Shown in pieces: positions 5,989-9,745 of a DNA stretch of 9,745 nucleotides; position 1 is the first letter of the stretch; each line of letters begins with the position of its first letter. Origin of the DNA: Roseovarius sp. (GTDB lineage: Bacteria; Pseudomonadota; Alphaproteobacteria; Rhodobacterales; Rhodobacteraceae); assembly GCA_023260815.1 (NCBI GenBank), contig JALQUE010000098.1:1-9745 (forward strand), read 5' to 3'. Under the pieces are notes generated by a model, which was not told the origin of the DNA, did no database searches, and saw only the letters and a list, made by a program, of their open reading frames with translations. Made by a program: the position numbers and the translations under genes.

Positions 5989-7391
5989 CGCACCTGTGGC
6001 CGCCGCCAATGCGCCGCAGGCTCGATCATCAACTCGGTCAGTGCCCAGACCAGCGCATCCACCCGGTCGGGGCTGCCCTTGCCCTCATAGCCGCGCGCCG
6101 TCATGGCGCACATCTGGTCCTCCAGCGTGCCCAAGCCCCGCATGTGATGCACCCGGCCCTGCTCATAAAGGGCCGCCACAGGCTCGGCCCTGGTCACCTT
6201 GCCGCGCCGGGCATGCACCGCCTTGACCGGCACCAGCGGGTCCACCTGCCGGATCACCTGCGCCACCATGTCCCCGCCCTGGTTGACCTCGGCGACCAGC
6301 CGCTCGGCGCCCCACTGCTCCATCGCGGAAATCGCCGCATTGGCCCATGTCAGCGGCCGTGCCGCCCCCACCGAACAATCGGCCAGCACATAGGCCCGCC
6401 AATCCTGCACCGGGCCGCGTGTCACCGCCCCCGCCACCACGATCCCGCATTCGTCCGACCCCGCCCGTCCCGTCACCGGCGGGTCGATCGCCACAACGAT
6501 CCGGTCCAGATCGGGCAGCCGGTCGATCCGGCAGGCCTCAAGCCCGCTATTGGTCCACAGCGCGCCCTCGGCTTCATCCAGCAGGACGCCATCCAACTCC
6601 TGCCGCCCCAGCCGTGTCCCGGCATAGCGCGCGCGCACCTCCTCAAGGAAGGACTGCGCCAGAAACGCCCGGTTGGCCTCGGTCGGGGCGCTGGTGACCA
6701 CGGTGCTCTTTTGCTCGAGCAAGTCCTTCAGCACCCCCACATTGCGCGGCGTCGTGGTGATGCAGACCTGCGGATGCTCCCCCAGCCGCAGCCCGAATTG
6801 CAGCATGTCCCAGGTGTCGCGGGCCTTTTTCCACTTGGCCATCTCATCCACCCAGGCCCCGTCGAATTGCGGGCCGCGCAGCGCCTCTGGCTCATGCGCC
6901 GAAAACGCCTGCGCCACCGCGCCATTCGGCCAGACCAGACGCTTGCGCGTCGCCTGCCAATCGGGCCGCCGGTCGGGCGGCGAACAGGCCATGATCCCGC
7001 TTTCACCGAAAATCATCACCTCTCGCACCTGATCTATCGTCTCGCCCACCAGCGCCATGCGCCGGCAGACCCCCTCATGCAGCGGGCGCGCGCCTTCGAC
7101 CTGCGCGCGCACCCATTCGGCGCCCGCCCGCGTCTTGCCCGCGCCCCGACCACCAAGGATCACCCAGTTCCGCCAGTCTCCCTCGGGGGGCAACTGATGC
7201 TCCAGCGCCCAGAACTCGAACAGGAAGGGCAGCGCCATCAACTCCCCCTCAGCAAGACTTTCGATGAACGCGTCCTGGGCATCTTGCCCTTCTGAGACGA
7301 TCCAGCCGGCCGCAAACCGAAGCCCGTGCTTCGGAAAGGTCGAGGGCGTAGTCGTTGACGATGCCCTTTTCGTGTTTTCTGCGTTTTTCAA
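5979..7391 (-). CDS. GTA terminase large subunit (g2)
   Basis: A 470-residue packaging ATPase-nuclease. The motifs are complete: Walker A GGRGAGKT (residues 80-87), Walker B in QFDGAWVDEM (about 175-184), motif III TTTP (212-215), and an RNase H-like nuclease with Asp303 (VVAIDPP), Glu369 (LVAEVNQGG) and Asp442/Asp445 (SPDRVDALVWAL). LPFLFEFWALEHQLPPEGDW upstream of Walker A and PEALRGPQFD are typical of RcGTA-type terminases. The chosen start is a TTG at 7391-7389 with GGAGG six bases upstream, inside g1 in another frame. It is favoured because residues about 28-50 (AAGWIVSEGQDAQDAFIESL and following) look like the usual GTA terminase N-terminus. The only other start is the TTG/ATG pair at 7241/7238 just after the g1 stop, with GGGGGAG before it, giving about 419 residues. 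Confidence 0.95.
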   Translation of the reverse strand: MKNAENTKRASSTTTPSTFPKHGLRFAAGWIVSEGQDAQDAFIESLAEGELMALPFLFEFWALEHQLPPEGDWRNWVILGGRGAGKTRAGAEWVRAQVEGARPLHEGVCRRMALVGETIDQVREVMIFGESGIMACSPPDRRPDWQATRKRLVWPNGAVAQAFSAHEPEALRGPQFDGAWVDEMAKWKKARDTWDMLQFGLRLGEHPQVCITTTPRNVGVLKDLLEQKSTVVTSAPTEANRAFLAQSFLEEVRARYAGTRLGRQELDGVLLDEAEGALWTNSGLEACRIDRLPDLDRIVVAIDPPVTGRAGSDECGIVVAGAVTRGPVQDWRAYVLADCSVGAARPLTWANAAISAMEQWGAERLVAEVNQGGDMVAQVIRQVDPLVPVKAVHARRGKVTRAEPVAALYEQGRVHHMRGLGTLEDQMCAMTARGYEGKGSPDRVDALVWALTELMIEPAAHWRRPQVRAV

Positions 7392-7599
7392 GATGCGCCT
7401 CCGCTTCGATCGCGATTTTCAGCCATTGCCGGATTTCCGCAGTGGCCCGGTTCGCGTTTTTCAGGTCGTCAAGATCGCCGCCTTGGATTCGGTCATAGAG
7501 CTGCAGCAACCCAAGCTGCATGTCCGACAATTGCCGTTCCAAAGAGTCGATAGACGTCGTCAATCCCGTTGGACGTTCGTCCGGGGTGATCAAAACCAT
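7249..7599 (-). CDS. GTA small terminase-like protein (g1)
   Basis: A 116-residue, mostly helical, charged protein starting MVLITPDERPTGLTTSIDSL. Residues about 15-50 (SIDSLERQLSDMQLGLLQLY and following) look like a coiled coil. The C-terminal part contains NDYALDLSEAR and RLDRLRRAR, as I recall from RcGTA gp1, the small terminase that recognises or presents DNA to the large subunit. Unlike phage small terminases it would be expected to package DNA with little sequence preference. The ATG has only a weak ribosome site (GAGG 11 bases upstream). It is the first gene after the repeat-rich control region and overlaps g2 by 143 bases if g2 begins at its TTG. The call rests on family resemblance plus position. 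Confidence 0.8.
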   Translation of the reverse strand: MVLITPDERPTGLTTSIDSLERQLSDMQLGLLQLYDRIQGGDLDDLKNANRATAEIRQWLKIAIEAEAHLEKRRKHEKGIVNDYALDLSEARASVCGRLDRLRRARCPGRVHRKSC

Positions 7600-7693
7600 A
7601 TTAGCTCATGCCTCGCGTGCCTTGTTCGTGTCCGCCCCTCCGGGTCGTCGGGACGGGCACAGACCGCCCTTCCGGCTCCATCAGGCTGGACGA

Positions 7694-7712
7694 CAGGCGT
7701 TAAGACCGCCTG
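7694..7712. repeat. Short inverted repeat in the g1 leader
   Basis: CAGGCG (7694-7699) and CGCCTG (7707-7712) form a perfect 6-bp stem with a 7-base loop that contains TTAA. It lies just downstream, in g1 transcript sense, of the 12-nt repeats and the palindrome. It could fold in a leader RNA, but the stem is short. Confidence 0.35.
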
Positions 7713-7713
7713 A

Positions 7714-7785
7714 AGGCACCGCGCGGTGCTCCGGGCCGTGCTTCGGGCCATGCTCCGCGCGATGCTCCGCACGGAGCTTCGGATC
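7714..7785. repeat. Run of 12-nt imperfect tandem repeats
   Basis: Five consecutive 12-base units follow the plus-strand pattern RTGCTYCGSRCS: 7726-7737, 7738-7749, 7750-7761, 7762-7773 and the more degenerate 7774-7785. A looser match precedes them at 7714-7725. On the minus strand each unit reads roughly CGGAGCAYSGCS, so a GGAG/GAAG comes every 12 bases in the g1 leader. The period is a multiple of three, so any frame through it gives a four-residue repeat (for example RSTA), but I see no credible gene using it. Confidence 0.75.
7716..7729. repeat. 14-nt perfect palindrome GCACCGCGCGGTGC
   Basis: The sequence is identical to its reverse complement over all 14 bases and lies at the junction of the loose and clear 12-nt repeat units, about 120 bases upstream of the g1 start. 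It could be a protein-binding site, or arise from the repeat composition itself. Confidence 0.5.
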
Positions 7786-7815
7786 AGAAATATGGTCGGG
7801 GATGACAGACGGGAT

Positions 7816-7840
7816 ATGCGCGCCGAATTTGGGCGCGCAT
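7816..7840. repeat. Inverted repeat (9-bp stem) in the control region
   Basis: ATGCGCGCC (7816-7824) and GGCGCGCAT (7832-7840) are perfect complements around a 7-base loop (GAATTTG). No T-run follows on either strand, so it is not a standard intrinsic terminator. It would form a stable hairpin in a transcript from mltG into g1, or act as an operator. Confidence 0.6.
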
Positions 7841-7865
7841 TCTGGGGCTGTCAGGCCGGATTTGT

Positions 7866-7944
7866 GTACGGAATGGACACAACTTGCGCCCCAAGGCACG
7901 CGTTTGGTCCCAAACGCGCGTCGGTTTCGTACGGATCGGACACA
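7866..7944. repeat. Pair of 16-nt direct repeats flanking a hairpin
   Basis: GTACGGAATGGACACA (7866-7881) and GTACGGATCGGACACA (7929-7944) agree at 14 of 16 positions, the two mismatches being adjacent in the centre, as expected of two conserved half-sites around a spacer. Their starts are 63 bases apart, about six helical turns. The right copy ends one base before the mltG stop codon. Candidate binding sites for a regulator of the GTA operon; this is inference. Confidence 0.55.
7899..7918. repeat. GC-rich hairpin downstream of mltG
   Basis: CGCGTTTGG (7899-7907) and CCAAACGCG (7910-7918) form a perfect 9-bp inverted repeat with two central bases (realistically an 8-bp stem with a 4-base loop). 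It begins 27 bases past the mltG stop in transcription sense. There is no T-run after it on the minus strand, so if it ends the fabF-mltG transcript it is not a classical intrinsic terminator. It lies between the two 16-nt direct repeats and may instead belong to that regulatory element. Confidence 0.5.
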
Positions 7945-7945
7945 C

Positions 7946-9100
7946 TCAGTCCGTGGCGCGCTGCGCCTCGATCTCGCGCCAGCGGGCGACGTTGCGGTTG
8001 TGCTCGTCCAGCGTCTTGGCAAAGGCATGTCCGCCCGTGCCATCGGCCACGAAAAAGATATAGTCCGTGCTCAGCGGGTTGACCGCCGCCTCGATGCTCG
8101 CGCGCCCCGGATTGGCGATCGGGGTGGGCGGAAGCCCGTCGATTACGTAAGTATTCCAAGGGGTTTCGGCCCGAAGCTCACTCCGCCGCAGCCCCCGGCC
8201 AAGCACGCCCTGGCCTTCCGTGATGCCATAAATCACCGTCGGGTCGGTCTGCAATCTCATCCCAAGGTTCAGGCGATTGACGAACACGCTGGCCACCTGC
8301 CCGCGTTCTTCCGCGACGCCGGTTTCCTTCTCGATGATCGAGGCAAGGATTAACACCTCGTACGGGCTTTGCAGCGGCAGATCATCCTGCCGCTCGTCCC
8401 AGGCTTCGGCCAGGATAACATCCTGCGCTTGCCGCATTCTTTGGATCACGCTGGCCCGCGTGTCGCCTTCGCGCACCTCGTAGCTGTTGGGCGCCAGACT
8501 GCCTTCGGGCGGGATCTCGTTAACCTCTCCCTCCAGCACGTCCACCGCCGCCAGCCCTTGCAGAACCTGCCAGCTGGTGACCCCCTCGGCCACCGCGATC
8601 CGATACCGCGTATCGGCTTTTTCCCGAACGCTTTCAAAGGCTTCGGGCGCGTCCCCCTCGCCGGGGGCAAAGGCGGCTTTCTCGACATAGCGGTTGGTGA
8701 CCGGGTCCAGTTCGCGCACCTCGATCTCCGCATCGGTCATACCGATTCGATAGACCACCTCGGTGCCGCAGGTGCTCGCCCCCCCACGGGTGACGATGTC
8801 TGCGATCTCCGACATGCTGGCGCCTTCCGGAATCAGCCAGCTACCGGCCTTTAACAGACTGTTCTTGTTGGCATAATCCACGCCGACCCGAAAAATCGTG
8901 CCGTTGGAAATCGCCCCCTCATCCTGTAACTCGCGCGACACCGCCCGCATGTTGCTGCCCCGCTCCACCCTCAGGCAGATCGGTTCATCCAACGGGCCTT
9001 GCGCGGTGTATTCCGATTGCCCCCAAAGGATCACACCCCCCACAAGGAAAACCAGAACAACAAGGAAAGTCAGGAAGTTAGAGGCAATATGCCGCCACAT
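7946..9100 (-). CDS. mltG: Endolytic murein transglycosylase MltG
   Basis: A 384-residue inner-membrane lytic transglycosylase that cleaves nascent peptidoglycan strands in the periplasm and limits glycan length. It starts MWRHIASNFLTFLVVLVFLV, with a single membrane anchor at residues about 5-27. The C-terminal catalytic domain carries ILASIIEKETG with the probable catalytic Glu257 (equivalent to E. coli Glu218), then VASVFVNRLNLGMRLQTDPT, VIYG, PWNTYVIDGLPPTPIANPG and FFVADGTGGHAFAKTLDEHN, all conserved in MltG. The ATG at 9100 overlaps the fabF stop (TGATG), which decides the start over an in-frame codon seven residues upstream. The length is normal. It is likely cotranscribed with fabF. 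Confidence 0.96.
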   Translation of the reverse strand: MWRHIASNFLTFLVVLVFLVGGVILWGQSEYTAQGPLDEPICLRVERGSNMRAVSRELQDEGAISNGTIFRVGVDYANKNSLLKAGSWLIPEGASMSEIADIVTRGGASTCGTEVVYRIGMTDAEIEVRELDPVTNRYVEKAAFAPGEGDAPEAFESVREKADTRYRIAVAEGVTSWQVLQGLAAVDVLEGEVNEIPPEGSLAPNSYEVREGDTRASVIQRMRQAQDVILAEAWDERQDDLPLQSPYEVLILASIIEKETGVAEERGQVASVFVNRLNLGMRLQTDPTVIYGITEGQGVLGRGLRRSELRAETPWNTYVIDGLPPTPIANPGRASIEAAVNPLSTDYIFFVADGTGGHAFAKTLDEHNRNVARWREIEAQRATD

Positions 9101-9480
9101 CAGCGCGGTTTCCCAAGGCACAGACAGGCATTGGTGCCCCCAAATCCGAAGCTGTTCGAGATCGCGACATCGATCTTCCGCTCCCGTTTCGCATTCGGCG
9201 TCAGGTCCAGAACCGTCTCCACCGCCGGGTTGTCCAGGTTGATCGTCGGCGGCGCCACATCATCGCGCACCGCCAGGATCGAGAAGATCGCCTCGATCGC
9301 CCCCGCCGCCCCCAGAAGGTGCCCGGTCGAGGATTTCGTCGAACTCATCGTCGCCTTGTCCGCCGCATCCCCCAGCAGCCGCTCCACCGCCTTCAGCTCG
9401 ATCGGATCGGCCATGGTGCTCGTGCCATGGGCATTGACGTAATCCACCTGATCCGGCGTCACGCCGGCATGTTTCAGCGC
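9100..9480 (-). CDS. fabF: Beta-ketoacyl-ACP synthase II, C-terminal part (FabF), 5' end missing
   Basis: The last about 126 residues of a KAS II enzyme, which condenses malonyl-ACP with acyl-ACP in fatty acid elongation. The piece reads ALKHAGVTPDQVDYVNAHGT and then STM, with the first active-site histidine in NAHGTST. KSSTGHLLGAAGA has the second histidine with its preceding lysine, and NSFGFGGTNA is the C-terminal gating loop. The C-terminus LCLGKPR is short and normal. Upstream of about 9480 the frame stops resembling FabF, so roughly two thirds of the enzyme, including the catalytic cysteine, is absent from this window. Either the contig is joined to foreign sequence here or the gene is disrupted. 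It overlaps mltG by one base. Confidence 0.93.
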   Translation of the reverse strand, partial: ALKHAGVTPDQVDYVNAHGTSTMADPIELKAVERLLGDAADKATMSSTKSSTGHLLGAAGAIEAIFSILAVRDDVAPPTINLDNPAVETVLDLTPNAKRERKIDVAISNSFGFGGTNACLCLGKPR

Positions 9481-9745
9481 GAGGGGATGCCCGTGCTACT
9501 GTTCAGCGGCGATAACTGGCCCGCAAACGATCAAGGCAAGGCGTCCGGCTTCGGCGTGCTCGATAACGCTGACATGCTGGCGCAGATTGCCCGCGTCAAT
9601 CAGAAATTCACATGGAGCGCAAAGCCTGTGCAACCTCCACAACAGCCGCCGAAGCGCGAAGACCTCGGCGCACCCGTCATCGCGACCGTGACCAGCGTGA
9701 ACGCGAACTATGTTAATTTGCGCGAAAGCTACAGCACGGACAGCA
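9481..9745 (+). CDS. Fragment of an unrecognised protein with a C-terminal SH3b-like segment
   Basis: A plus-strand frame open to the window edge. From 9481 it reads EGMPVLLFSGDNWPANDQGK and then ASGFGVLDNADMLAQIARVN; after a proline-rich linker (PVQPPQQPPKRE) come APVIATVTSVNANYVNLRES and YSTDS. The V-T/N-x-x-Y-V-N-L-R-x-x-x-S-T pattern matches the first strands of bacterial SH3 (SH3b) domains, often found on cell-wall hydrolases and phage lysins after a catalytic domain and linker. The catalytic domain would lie upstream but is replaced here by antisense fabF, so no natural start is visible; the ATG at 9487 may be internal. GC is about 60%, lower than its neighbours. The function is not assigned. 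Confidence 0.55.

Larger units (their letters stand above)
7600..7945. promoter_or_regulatory. Non-coding control region upstream of the GTA operon
   Basis: These 346 bases between mltG and g1 carry no gene I can support. Several frames are open but none has a convincing start, ribosome site or recognisable sequence. The region contains the direct-repeat pair, hairpins, palindrome and 12-nt repeats listed separately. On the minus strand the best sigma-70-like arrangement I see is CTGACA, 17 bases, CAAATT (7854 to 7827), which is weak. By comparison with RcGTA, where expression of the cluster starts ahead of g1 under the activator GafA, this is the expected promoter region; that use is inference. 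Confidence 0.55.

Noticed and set aside
7714..7785. CRISPR-like array.
   Set aside because: The 12-base units are contiguous and degenerate with no spacers; this is a simple tandem repeat.
7899..7918. Hairpin after mltG as an intrinsic terminator.
   Set aside because: The stem is good, but no T-run follows on the minus strand; kept only as an inverted repeat.
7681..8043. Minus-strand open frame through the control region giving H/R/E-rich repeats (RAEHRAEHGPKHGPEHRAV), and another giving RSTA repeats at 7590-7772.
   Set aside because: Open mainly because the 12-nt repeat lacks stops in any frame. There is no good start with a ribosome site and no family resemblance, and the longer one begins inside mltG out of frame.
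1..9745. tRNA, rRNA, insertion sequence, integrase or attachment site anywhere in the window.
   Set aside because: I looked for cloverleaf-like stretches, transposase motifs and flanking repeats, and saw none.

Overview
The window is a high-GC chromosomal segment of an alphaproteobacterium, almost certainly a Rhodobacterales (Rhodobacteraceae-type) genome. The main evidence is a contiguous, canonically ordered head-and-tail block of a Rhodobacter capsulatus-like gene transfer agent (RcGTA). It is read entirely on the minus strand and sits directly downstream of the housekeeping pair fabF-mltG. Family assignments come from reading the translations and from memory of the RcGTA gene order; no database search was possible.

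Layout in transcription order (right to left). A C-terminal piece of fabF (9480-9100) overlaps mltG (9100-7946) by one base. A 346-base non-coding region (7945-7600) follows. It holds a pair of 16-nt direct repeats flanking a GC hairpin, a second inverted repeat, a 14-nt palindrome and a run of 12-nt imperfect repeats, and it is the natural place for GTA promoter control. Then come g1 (small terminase-like), g2 (large terminase), g3 (portal), g3.5 (small coiled-coil/membrane protein), g4 (prohead protease), g5 (major capsid), g6 (adaptor), g7 (stopper), g8 (tail terminator), g9 (tail tube), g10 and g10.1 (tail assembly chaperones), and the first 35 codons of g11 (tape measure), which runs off the left edge. 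Most neighbours overlap by 1-17 bases (ATGA, TGATG), which indicates translational coupling in one operon. Together the genes cover DNA packaging, head assembly and maturation, head-tail joining and the start of tail assembly.

The most interesting points are: (1) a TTTGGGG heptamer in the correct phase inside g10 that would send ribosomes by -1 slippage into the g10.1 frame, as in the lambda G/GT tail chaperone system; (2) a TTG start with a strong GGAGG for the large terminase lying deep inside g1, giving a 143-base dual-coding overlap with a second possible start downstream; (3) the repeat-rich control region before g1.

The last ~265 bases (from about 9478) do not continue fabF. They carry an unrelated plus-strand reading frame ending in an SH3b-like segment, with somewhat lower GC. 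This looks like an abrupt junction, either a chimeric assembly or a genuine rearrangement.
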